NCBI GenBank assembly: GCA_041665305.1 | Contig: JBAYJD010000006.1 | Span: 1 to 64,000, forward strand | Direction: 5' to 3' | DNA length: 64,000 nt | Source of the DNA: YA12-FULL-51-18 sp041665305 | GTDB taxonomy: Bacteria > Elusimicrobiota > Elusimicrobia > Elusimicrobiales > UBA9959 | Part shown: in pieces, positions 57,283-64,000 of the stretch | How positions within the stretch are numbered: position 1 is the first letter of the stretch | How the letters are laid out: each line of letters begins with the position of its first letter | Translations under genes and position numbers: made by a program | Notes under the pieces: model-generated | The model's input: the letters and a program-made list of their open reading frames with translations, nothing else | Databases searched by the model: none | What the model was told of the DNA's origin: nothing

Positions 57283-59157
57283 ATGTGCGGAATAACCGGT
57301 TATATCGGCGCAAGAAAAGCCACCGACATCCTGGTGGACGGCCTTAAAAGGCTTGAGTACCGCGGGTATGATTCCTGCGGCGTGGCCGGGATAAAGCCCG
57401 ATAATGGACTTTATCTTAAGCGGGTCAGCGGCCGCGTGGATGCCCTGGATGAGCTTATAGCCAAGGACCCTCTTAAGAAAGGAACGGTCGGCATAGGGCA
57501 CACCCGCTGGGCCACCCACGGCGTCCCTTCCGAGGACAACGCCCACCCGCATACGGACTGCGGCAACCAGGTGGTCATAGTCCACAACGGCATTATTGAG
57601 AACTATCTGGATATAAAAGAAAAGCTTTTGAAGAGCGGACATAAGTTCAAGTCCGAGACCGACACCGAGACCGTGGTCCATCTCATAGAAGAAAAATTAA
57701 AGGCTCTTAATGTGTCCGGGGCCGCCGCCCGCGGCGCCATTCTCGAACCCGTTTTTTTTGAAGCCGTAAGGCGCGCCATAGCGGAGCTTCACGGCTCGTT
57801 CGCCCTGGCCGTGCTCTGGGCCAAATGCCCCAATATGCTGCTGGCCGCGCGGCAGCACAGTCCGCTGGTCATCGGCCTCGGCGAAGGCGAGAATTTTATC
57901 GCTTCGGATGTGTCCGCGTTCCTGAAATACACCAAGAAATCCGTATTCCTGAACGACGGGGAGATCGCCGCGGTAAAAGCGGATTCGGTCTCCTATTTTA
58001 ATTTCCAGGGTAAAAAAGTGGAGCAGACCCCGGTCGTCATACAATGGGATTCCACCATGGCCGAAAAAGGCGGCTATAAGCATTTCATGCTCAAGGAGAT
58101 CCATGAGCAGCCGGAATCCGTCGAGAACACTTTGAGGGGCCGCCTGCTGCCGCTGAAAGGGGACATCCTCCAGCGGGAGATCAACCTGCCGTCGGAACTT
58201 GTCAGGAGCATAAAGGGCGTTCAGATCATCGCCTGCGGCACGGCCTATCATGCCGGCCTGGTCGGCCGGTATGTGTTCGAGAATTTCGGCCTGCCGACCT
58301 CGGTGGATTTCGCCTCTGAATTTTCCGACCGCGCCAGGATCGTGGACAAGGACATTCTGGTTATCGCCGTTTCGCAGTCCGGCGAGACTGCGGACACGCT
58401 TTACGCCGTACGGGAGGCCAAAGCCTCGGGGGCCAAAGTCCTGGCGATCACCAACACCCTGGGGTCCACCCTTACCCGCGACGCCGATTTCGTGCTTTAC
58501 ACGCATTGCGGACCGGAGATCGGGGTGGCTTCCACCAAGGCTTTCATCGCCCAGATGGCGGCCATGTATATCCTGGCCGTTCATTTTGCCGTCATACGGG
58601 AACATATTTTCGACGCAGCCGCGCGCGCTTATGTCGATGAGCTGCTCAAGATCCCGCGCCTTATCGAAGACACTCTGGCCGGGGAAGGCGCTATCTCTAA
58701 GGTGGCCGATCATTTCTCCAAGAGCGAGCACTTCCTCTTCATCGCGCGGCACATCAATTTCCCTATCGCGCTTGAGGGCGCCCTGAAGATCAAAGAGATC
58801 TCCTATGTGCACGCGGAAGGCTACGCCGCCGGCGAGATGAAGCACGGTCCGATAGCCATTATTTACAAGGGCATGCCCGTGCTGGCGATAGCGACCTCCT
58901 CCAAAATGCTTCCCCTGATAGCCAATAATATGGAGGAGGCCAAAGCCCGCGGAGCGGAAGTGACGGCTATAGTGGACCAGGATTCAAAGAAGATCATAAA
59001 AGCCTCCAAATATATAGTGGTCCCCAGGACCAGCGAGATCTTTTCGCCGCTCATAACCGTCATCCCGCTCCAGCTTTTCGCCTATTTTGTGGCGCTCGCA
59101 AAAAAATGCGACATCGACAAGCCCAGGAATCTGGCCAAAAGCGTCACGGTGCGTTAG
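57283..59157 (+). CDS. glmS: Glutamine-fructose-6-phosphate aminotransferase
   Basis: Makes glucosamine-6-phosphate from fructose-6-phosphate and glutamine, the first step of UDP-GlcNAc synthesis. Met is followed by the catalytic Cys2 (MCGITGYIG), so 57283 is the start even though an upstream in-frame codon exists at 57238. The glutaminase domain has RLEYRGYDSCGVA and HTRWATHG; two SIS sugar-isomerase domains follow (IACGTAYHAG, AVSQSGETADT, and KEISYVHAEGYAAGEMKHGPIA). The end is KPRNLAKSVTV. Confidence 0.97.
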   Translation: MCGITGYIGARKATDILVDGLKRLEYRGYDSCGVAGIKPDNGLYLKRVSGRVDALDELIAKDPLKKGTVGIGHTRWATHGVPSEDNAHPHTDCGNQVVIVHNGIIENYLDIKEKLLKSGHKFKSETDTETVVHLIEEKLKALNVSGAAARGAILEPVFFEAVRRAIAELHGSFALAVLWAKCPNMLLAARQHSPLVIGLGEGENFIASDVSAFLKYTKKSVFLNDGEIAAVKADSVSYFNFQGKKVEQTPVVIQWDSTMAEKGGYKHFMLKEIHEQPESVENTLRGRLLPLKGDILQREINLPSELVRSIKGVQIIACGTAYHAGLVGRYVFENFGLPTSVDFASEFSDRARIVDKDILVIAVSQSGETADTLYAVREAKASGAKVLAITNTLGSTLTRDADFVLYTHCGPEIGVASTKAFIAQMAAMYILAVHFAVIREHIFDAAARAYVDELLKIPRLIEDTLAGEGAISKVADHFSKSEHFLFIARHINFPIALEGALKIKEISYVHAEGYAAGEMKHGPIAIIYKGMPVLAIATSSKMLPLIANNMEEAKARGAEVTAIVDQDSKKIIKASKYIVVPRTSEIFSPLITVIPLQLFAYFVALAKKCDIDKPRNLAKSVTVR

Positions 59158-59188
59158 CCCGGGCGTATAGGGGCGGAGGGCGCAGATT

Positions 59189-59560
59189 ATGAAAAAAAAG
59201 AGAGCGGCGACGGTCTGCGGGGTGGGGATAGATATCACCGAGGTCTCCCGCATCAGGCGGCTGTACAAGAAGACCCCGTCTTTTCTCAAGAGGTTTTTTA
59301 CTACGGAAGAGATCGCTTATTGCCTGAAGGGCAAAAATGTCTGCGAGCGCATCGCGGCGCGCTTTTCCGCCAAGGAAGCCGTGATCAAGGCCCTGGACAG
59401 GAAGGACCTGCCGCTGAAGGCCATCTCCATCTCAAAAACCGGGACCGGGCGGCCCGAGGTCGCGCTGAACGGTGCCGGCCTTAAAGGCGTGACCGTCATG
59501 CTCTCTCTTGCCCATACCGCCGATTACGCCTGCGCCTCCGCCGTCGCGTTCGTCCGATAA
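59189..59560 (+). CDS. acpS: Holo-acyl-carrier-protein synthase
   Basis: Transfers 4'-phosphopantetheine from CoA to ACP. The 123-residue sequence has the metal motif GVGIDITEVSRI (residues 11-22) and the second motif RFSAKEAVIKAL (about 58-69), plus SLAHTADYACASAV near the end. GlmS and NnrD flank it, as in many bacteria where acpS pairs with nnrD. Confidence 0.94.
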   Translation: MKKKRAATVCGVGIDITEVSRIRRLYKKTPSFLKRFFTTEEIAYCLKGKNVCERIAARFSAKEAVIKALDRKDLPLKAISISKTGTGRPEVALNGAGLKGVTVMLSLAHTADYACASAVAFVR

Positions 59561-59571
59561 TAATTTTCACC

Positions 59572-60471
59572 ATGGATAGAATTACCGATCTTACCGCCGG
59601 ATATTTAAAGCCGCTCCTTTTGCCGCGCGAAAAAAACACGCAAAAAGGGGATTACGGCAGGGTCCTTGTTATCGCCGGTTCCAGGGGCATGGCCGGGGCC
59701 GCGGTCCTGTCCGCGCGCGCGGCGCTTAAAGCCGGGGCGGGACTTGTGACCGTGGCCTGTCCCGGCAGCGAACAGCCCGTCATCGCCTGCGCCGTTCCCG
59801 AGGCCATGACGCTTCCCCTGCCTTCCAGGGAGGGAACGGCGTCCCTCGGGGCGGCCGGAGAGATCCTGGCTTTTTTAAAAGATAAAAAATACGATCTATG
59901 CCTCATCGGTCCGGGCCTGTCGCTTAAAGGCGAAACCCCGGCTTTTATCCTGGCCGTTCTTAAAAGCATCGACACGCCCGCCGTGGTGGACGCCGACGCT
60001 CTTAACGCGCTGTCGCGCGGAAACGCCGGCCAGGCGCTCAAGCCGGGGCCGGCCAGGATCTTTACGCCGCACGCGGCGGAGGCTTCGCGGTTCTTTAAAA
60101 CTTCCGTTCCCGTACGGGTGGAATTGCTGAAAAAACTTCAGTCCCGCCTGGGCGGCGTCTGCCTGCTTAAAGGCCCCGGCACGCTTATTACCGGCGGCCG
60201 CGGATTTTTACGCAATACCACCGGCGGTCCGGCGCTTGCCAAAGGCGGCTCCGGCGATGTACTGGCCGGGCTTATCGCCGGTCTGTGGGCGCAGGCCGGC
60301 CGCAGGAACGGGTTTACAGGGGAGACCGCGCTTCAAAGCGCCGCGCTGGGCGTTTATCTGCACGGCTTGTGCGGCGACCTGGCGGCGGAGGCCCTGACTT
60401 CGCGCTGCGTGCTGGCGGGTGAACTGGTCAAGTTCCTGCCCGCGGCTTTCCGGAAGATAAGGAATACATGA
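59572..60471 (+). CDS. nnrD: ADP-dependent NAD(P)H-hydrate dehydratase (NnrD part only)
   Basis: Repairs hydrated NAD(P)H. The 299-residue ribokinase-like protein has GDYGRVLVIAGSRGMAGA, VVDADALNAL, FTPHAAEASRF and the anion-hole GGPALAKGGSGDVLAGLIAGL. The epimerase half (NnrE), often fused at the N-terminus, is missing from this gene and I do not see it nearby. It overlaps thiL by four bases. Confidence 0.93.
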   Translation: MDRITDLTAGYLKPLLLPREKNTQKGDYGRVLVIAGSRGMAGAAVLSARAALKAGAGLVTVACPGSEQPVIACAVPEAMTLPLPSREGTASLGAAGEILAFLKDKKYDLCLIGPGLSLKGETPAFILAVLKSIDTPAVVDADALNALSRGNAGQALKPGPARIFTPHAAEASRFFKTSVPVRVELLKKLQSRLGGVCLLKGPGTLITGGRGFLRNTTGGPALAKGGSGDVLAGLIAGLWAQAGRRNGFTGETALQSAALGVYLHGLCGDLAAEALTSRCVLAGELVKFLPAAFRKIRNT

Positions 60472-61442
60472 AACTTTCGCAAAAAGGCGAAGCCGGACTT
60501 CTGGCCGACATAGAAAAACATTTTCGTTTCCCCGGGGACAGGCGCCTGCTCCTCGGTCCCGGCGACGATTGCGCCGTCCTCAGGACGACTCCGGGCAAAA
60601 GGCTGGTCATTACCACCGACGAGCTGGTGGAGAACACCCATTTTTTGCGGCGCTTTTCCACGCCGGAAGCCCTGGCGCGCAAGCTTATGCGGGTCAATCT
60701 GAGCGATCTGGCGTCCATGGGCGCGGTCAAACCGGTGTCGTGTCTTGTCGGTTCCGGGCTGCCAAAGGACCTTCCGGCGGATTTTATACTGCGGTTTATC
60801 AGGACGCTCAAAAAAGAGGCGCTGAAATTCGGCCTTAGCGTGGCCGGAGGCAACCTTACCGGCGCGAGAGAAATGCATTTTTATATGACCGTGTGGGGCG
60901 AGGCCGACGAAAAAAAGATCGTTACGCGCTACGGCGCCGCGCCGGGAGACCTCGTATTCAGCCTGGGTCCGCTTGGCGAAGCGAAAGCGGGCCTTGAGGT
61001 GCTGAGAAGCGGGCGCGCCTGCGTCCGGGACCGTTTTAAAAAACTCGTGCGCAGTTTCTGGGAGCCCAAACCTTTTTTAAAAGAGGGAGCGCTGATAGGG
61101 GCGCGCGGGCTTGCTTCGGCCATGCTGGATAATTCCGACGGCCTGGGCCGGAGCGCGCGGATCCTGTCCGAACTTTCCCGGTGCAGGATCAGGCTCAGGG
61201 TCGGCCCGTCCGCCGTTTCCGCGGACCTGGCGGCTTATGCCGCGGAGAAAGGCGGGGCCTGGCTGGAATATGCCGTTTCAGGCGGAGAGGATTACGGGCT
61301 GGTGTTTACCGTCGGCCCCGGCAAAGCGGCGCTGGTCGGCAAACTGCTGCCCGGCGCGGTGGTCGTGGGCCGCGTGGAAAAAGGGTCGGGCGTGGTGGTG
61401 GAAGGCTATGAAGGCGAGATCCGCAGTTTCGATCATTTTTAA
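60468..61442 (+). CDS. thiL: Thiamine-monophosphate kinase
   Basis: Phosphorylates thiamine phosphate to the active diphosphate. The 324 residues show GPGDDCAVL, VITTDELVENTHFL, VNLSDLASMGAVKP, GGNLTGA, LDNSDGLGR and SGGEDYGLVF, the metal and substrate loops of the ThiL family. Other thiamine genes and a TPP riboswitch are not seen here. The tsaE start lies inside its 3' end. Confidence 0.93.
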   Translation: MKLSQKGEAGLLADIEKHFRFPGDRRLLLGPGDDCAVLRTTPGKRLVITTDELVENTHFLRRFSTPEALARKLMRVNLSDLASMGAVKPVSCLVGSGLPKDLPADFILRFIRTLKKEALKFGLSVAGGNLTGAREMHFYMTVWGEADEKKIVTRYGAAPGDLVFSLGPLGEAKAGLEVLRSGRACVRDRFKKLVRSFWEPKPFLKEGALIGARGLASAMLDNSDGLGRSARILSELSRCRIRLRVGPSAVSADLAAYAAEKGGAWLEYAVSGGEDYGLVFTVGPGKAALVGKLLPGAVVVGRVEKGSGVVVEGYEGEIRSFDHF

Positions 61443-61914
61443 AAGCGGAAGCCCCGCCGACACGCTCAGGCTGGCCGGTTCGCTGGCGGGCCTGCTTAAG
61501 GGCGGGGAAGTGCTTTCGCTCAAGGGCATGATAGGCGCGGGGAAAACATTTTTTGTGAAGGGCCTGGCCGCGGCGCTGGGCTCGAAGACCTCGCCCGTGA
61601 GCGCCAGTTTCAACCTGATGCGCTCCTATAAAGGCGTACGGCGGGCGGGCTTGAACCTGTATCATTTCGACCTGTTCCGGGTTTCGCCGGAAGAGACGGC
61701 CAATATAGGCCTTGAAGATTATCTTGGCGCCGAAGACGGCGTCACCGCGATAGAATGGGCCTCCTGCGCTGAGTATCTGTACGGCGGGGGGGATTTCCTG
61801 GAACTGGATTTTGAACTGGCCGGCGGAGACGCCCGCGAGATCAGGGTCCGCGCCCAAGGAGCTCGCGCGGCAAGACTGCTGGAAGGATTGAAAAGAAAAT
61901 GGCTGAAAAACTGA
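61408..61914 (+). CDS. tsaE: tRNA threonylcarbamoyladenosine protein TsaE
   Basis: ATPase that works with TsaB and TsaD to make t6A at position 37 of ANN-decoding tRNAs. 168 residues starting MKARSAVSIIFKSG (ATG 61408, 35 bases inside thiL). Walker A is GMIGAGKT (40-47); SASFNLMRSYKG, LNLYHFDLFRV and IEWASCAEYL are the other family landmarks. Frame and overlap leave this as the only reasonable ATG. It overlaps tsaB by 16 bases. Confidence 0.92.
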   Translation: MKARSAVSIIFKSGSPADTLRLAGSLAGLLKGGEVLSLKGMIGAGKTFFVKGLAAALGSKTSPVSASFNLMRSYKGVRRAGLNLYHFDLFRVSPEETANIGLEDYLGAEDGVTAIEWASCAEYLYGGGDFLELDFELAGGDAREIRVRAQGARAARLLEGLKRKWLKN

Positions 61915-62813
61915 CCGCCGGGATCTGTACTTCCGGCTCAAGGGTGAAACTCTCCGCGCTTGCCGGCGGCAGATTTTATAATCTTTCAAAAAAAGCCCTT
62001 AACCAGGAGAAGGTGCTGTTTTCCATGTTCGACCGCCTGCTGGGCGGGCTCCGTCCCGGCGCGGCGGCGCGAACCTCCGGCCGGTATAAGCCCGGGCGGC
62101 CGGGGCATAGCGCCGGACAGGGTAAGTCGGGCGGGCGGCTGGCCGGCGTCGGCACTCTGTGCGTCATAACGGGGCCGGGACGGTTCACCGGGCTGCGCGT
62201 AGGGCTGACGCTGGCCGGGATCCTGAAAACGCTGGCCGGGATCAGGGTTTATTCCTCCACTCTTTTCGACATCCTGGCGGCGCAGGCCGCGGCGTCGAAA
62301 GAATTCCGGACCTGGGCCGCCGGAAAGAACGAACCGCGCATAGTCGCGCTGGTGCACGCTTTTAAGGACGAATACTTCTGCCAGGCGTTCCAGGCCCGCG
62401 GCGCGGGACGGCCGTGTGAGATTAAAGGACTTGCAGCCGGCTCCGGGTCCTCCGCTGCCGGCCGCGAGCCGCGGCCGGCAGGTTATAAATTTGTTCCGGC
62501 CTGCGCGCCGCAATGGTTTAAAGATACGGAGGCGGCCGGGTATCTGGCCGCCCAGGGGCGGGATGTATATGTGATCGCGGATGCGCAAGAGAAAGCGGAC
62601 ATCTATTCCCTGGTCCCGGCCGGGTTCGGCAGGGCTCCCGCCCGCATTTCAAAGATCCTGCCCGAATTTATCATAAAGACAGGACTTGCCCTTAAGAACA
62701 GCGACCTTTCGCCGTTGTACCTTAAGCCTGCGAAATATGAATTGGATAGAACCTCGTTTTATGCTGATAAGAAGAGCTCAAAAAGAGGACCTGGCGGGTC
62801 TGGCCGCCCTTGA
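61899..62813 (+). CDS. tsaB: tRNA threonylcarbamoyladenosine protein TsaB
   Basis: Partner of TsaD in t6A synthesis. The 304 residues have an N-terminal ASKHA-like fold start (AGICTSGSRVKLSAL), the conserved VITGPGRFTGLRVGLTLAGI (about residues 89-108) and the end SDLSPLYLKPAKYE. A low-complexity insert of roughly 30 residues (GAAARTSGRYKPGRPGHSAG...) lies before the glycine-rich motif, and a short Gly/Ala insert in the middle. It overlaps tsaE and rimI; order tsaE-tsaB-rimI is conserved in many bacteria. Confidence 0.88.
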   Translation: MAEKLTAGICTSGSRVKLSALAGGRFYNLSKKALNQEKVLFSMFDRLLGGLRPGAAARTSGRYKPGRPGHSAGQGKSGGRLAGVGTLCVITGPGRFTGLRVGLTLAGILKTLAGIRVYSSTLFDILAAQAAASKEFRTWAAGKNEPRIVALVHAFKDEYFCQAFQARGAGRPCEIKGLAAGSGSSAAGREPRPAGYKFVPACAPQWFKDTEAAGYLAAQGRDVYVIADAQEKADIYSLVPAGFGRAPARISKILPEFIIKTGLALKNSDLSPLYLKPAKYELDRTSFYADKKSSKRGPGGSGRP

Positions 62814-63195
62814 AACGGAACACCCCGGCTATCCCGCCTGGGGAGAGCGCGGCCTTGCGGCGGAGTTTGAAAAAAATTTTTCAGTGACGCTCACGGCCTC
62901 GGCGGACGGCGTTCTGCTGGGTTTTATTAATTTCTGGATCTTACGGCCCCAGATCCAGCTTAATTCCGTGGTCGTTTCCGTTAAAGCGCTTAGAAAGGGA
63001 GCGGCCACTGCGTTGTTCGGAAAGCTGGCCGAGTACGCCGGAAAGAACGCCTGCCGCGAGGTGGACCTGGAGGTCAATGAGCGCAACGCGCCGGCTATAG
63101 CCCTTTACGGCAAACTCGGTTTTAAAGTGGTCGGCAGGCGGCCAAAGTTCTATAATAACTCCGAGGCCGCGGTTTTGATGAGAAAGATCCTGTAA
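62761..63195 (+). CDS. rimI: Ribosomal-protein-alanine N-acetyltransferase-like GNAT
   Basis: GNAT enzyme that acetylates N-terminal Ala of S18 in model species. 144 residues starting MLIRRAQKEDLAGLAALETEH, with the acetyl-CoA motif around NSVVVSVKALRKGAATALF (variant of R-x-x-G-x-G/A, here RKGAA) and VNERNAPAIALYGKLGFKVVGRRPKFY near the end. The start at ATG 62761 overlaps tsaB by 53 bases; ATG 62737 is an alternative. Confidence 0.86.
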   Translation: MLIRRAQKEDLAGLAALETEHPGYPAWGERGLAAEFEKNFSVTLTASADGVLLGFINFWILRPQIQLNSVVVSVKALRKGAATALFGKLAEYAGKNACREVDLEVNERNAPAIALYGKLGFKVVGRRPKFYNNSEAAVLMRKIL

Positions 63196-63246
63196 AATTC
63201 CGGCGGCAAAATTTTTGGATGCGCGGTTTATGTTTTAGGAGAGATA

Positions 63247-64000
63247 ATGTCAAAGACGATCCTTTCGGCGGTATTCTTGTTTTTAAGCTCCGTTTTTACG
63301 GCCGCGGGCGCTTCGGATACCTCCTCATACCTGCATTTTATGAACGGCTTGATGTTGGAGCACAAGGGCAACTATGATTCGGCCCTGCAGGAATACAAAA
63401 CGACCATGCTGCTGGACCCCCAGGCGGTTTTCGTCTATAAACAGGCCCTGAACCTGGCCCTGCATGTGGGCAAGGTTCCGGCGGCGGAAGAATGGGCCGA
63501 TTTCGTGGTCAAACTGGACTCCGCCTCCGCGGAGAACTGGGTGCTTTACGGCAATGTGCGCTGGGCGAAAGGCGATATAGAGTCGGCCCGCTCCGCTTTT
63601 GAAAAAGCGGCCTCCCTGGACACTGAGAACGCGGAGGCCGTCTACCAGCTGGCCAGCCTCTGGAGCTCGAAAAGCCCCGACAAATCCATAGGGTATCTCA
63701 AACAATACCTGCTCCTTAGGCCGGACGAGGCGGCGGAAATCGATTATCAGCTGGCGCTGCTTTATAATGTCAAGACCGACTATGCGGCGATGAAGGAATA
63801 TCTGCTTCGGGCCAAAGAGGCCGATGCCTCGTATATCCAGCCCCGTTACATGCTGGCCGACTATTACGAAGTGCAGAACGACACCGCCGCCGCCCTGCGC
63901 GAATACATAGAACTTCTCGCCCTGGAAGAGAACAATACCGAGCTTTTGAACCATATCGGGGAGATCTACTCTTCGCCGGCTGTTTCGAACACGGCCGAGG
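63247..64000 (+). CDS. Exported TPR-repeat protein, 3' end beyond the window
   Basis: Open from ATG 63247 to the window edge (251 full codons seen). A signal peptide (MSKTILSAVFLFLSSVFTAA) is followed by tetratricopeptide repeats such as MNGLMLEHKGNYDSALQEYK, WVLYGNVRWAKGDIESARSAFEKA and YMLADYYEVQNDTAAALREY. Such proteins usually scaffold protein complexes in the envelope. No ending can be given and the function is unknown. It is preceded by GGAGA shortly upstream. Confidence 0.75.
   Translation, partial: MSKTILSAVFLFLSSVFTAAGASDTSSYLHFMNGLMLEHKGNYDSALQEYKTTMLLDPQAVFVYKQALNLALHVGKVPAAEEWADFVVKLDSASAENWVLYGNVRWAKGDIESARSAFEKAASLDTENAEAVYQLASLWSSKSPDKSIGYLKQYLLLRPDEAAEIDYQLALLYNVKTDYAAMKEYLLRAKEADASYIQPRYMLADYYEVQNDTAAALREYIELLALEENNTELLNHIGEIYSSPAVSNTAE

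Noticed and set aside
60468..61442. TPP riboswitch before thiL
   Set aside because: thiL starts inside the nnrD stop, so there is no leader that could hold one.
1..64000. CRISPR array or cas genes
   Set aside because: No series of regularly spaced direct repeats and no cas-like protein; the repeats found are isolated palindromes.

Overview
The window is a 64 kb piece of a GC-rich, diderm bacterial chromosome. Standard bacterial starts and Shine-Dalgarno sites, an MreBCD-PBP2-RodA elongasome, a lipoprotein, many exported proteins and a bacterial-type S10-spc-alpha ribosomal cluster support this. The gene order (rplQ-mreB-mreC-mreD-mrdA-rodA-rng) and the secreted or two-component genes would fit a lineage such as Elusimicrobiota, but that placement is an inference and no marker here was compared with a database.

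Layout. 0.4-1.4 kb: an exported GDSL esterase. 1.8-18.2 kb: one long plus-strand ribosomal block (L3 to L17 with SecY, Adk, Map, IF-1 and RpoA). rpsJ (S10) is not upstream of rplC and rpmD (L30) is missing between rpsE and rplO. 18.2-28.7 kb: cell-shape and wall genes (mreB, mreC, mreD, mrdA, rodA, a DUF2344 protein, rng, an AMIN/amidase_3 amidase, murI). 28.7-36.9 kb: small exported proteins, a lone HicA-like gene, a ComB-like phosphatase, queC-queE, hpt, ftsH, and cdaA followed by a 34-residue CdaR-like membrane stub. 37.0-41.9 kb: a tightly coupled five-gene operon of three different ATP-grasp enzymes, a mannitol-1-phosphate-dehydrogenase-like oxidoreductase and an MFS transporter. This is the best candidate in the window for an undescribed pathway. 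42.0-46.2 kb: response regulators, a receiver-GAF-histidine kinase coupled to a YciH/SUI1 protein, and a FlgO/CsgG-like exported protein.

46.3-51.2 kb (minus strand): an exported protein of unknown function and two tandem paralogues that fuse a secreted alpha/beta-hydrolase (lipase) domain to a dual-specificity/tyrosine phosphatase domain. 51.2-54.5 kb: an AT-richer accessory patch next to tRNA-Ser(CGA), with KilA-N and ORF6N genes joined out of frame and a lone membrane-anchored protein. The two phage-type genes each carry a long perfect palindrome inside their coding sequence (32 bp, and 14-bp arms), and the leader before them is packed with perfect inverted repeats. 54.9-64 kb: core metabolism (glmM, pdxJ, glmS, acpS, nnrD, thiL, tsaE, tsaB, rimI) and the start of a TPR protein that leaves the window.

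Several families of short palindromes are scattered between genes (27-bp stem-loops around ATAAAATGNCG, and AT-rich AAATTTTTGC elements), mostly just after stop codons. Some genes (infA, hpt) have a -10 box 7-8 bases before the start codon and no Shine-Dalgarno site, which suggests leaderless transcripts.
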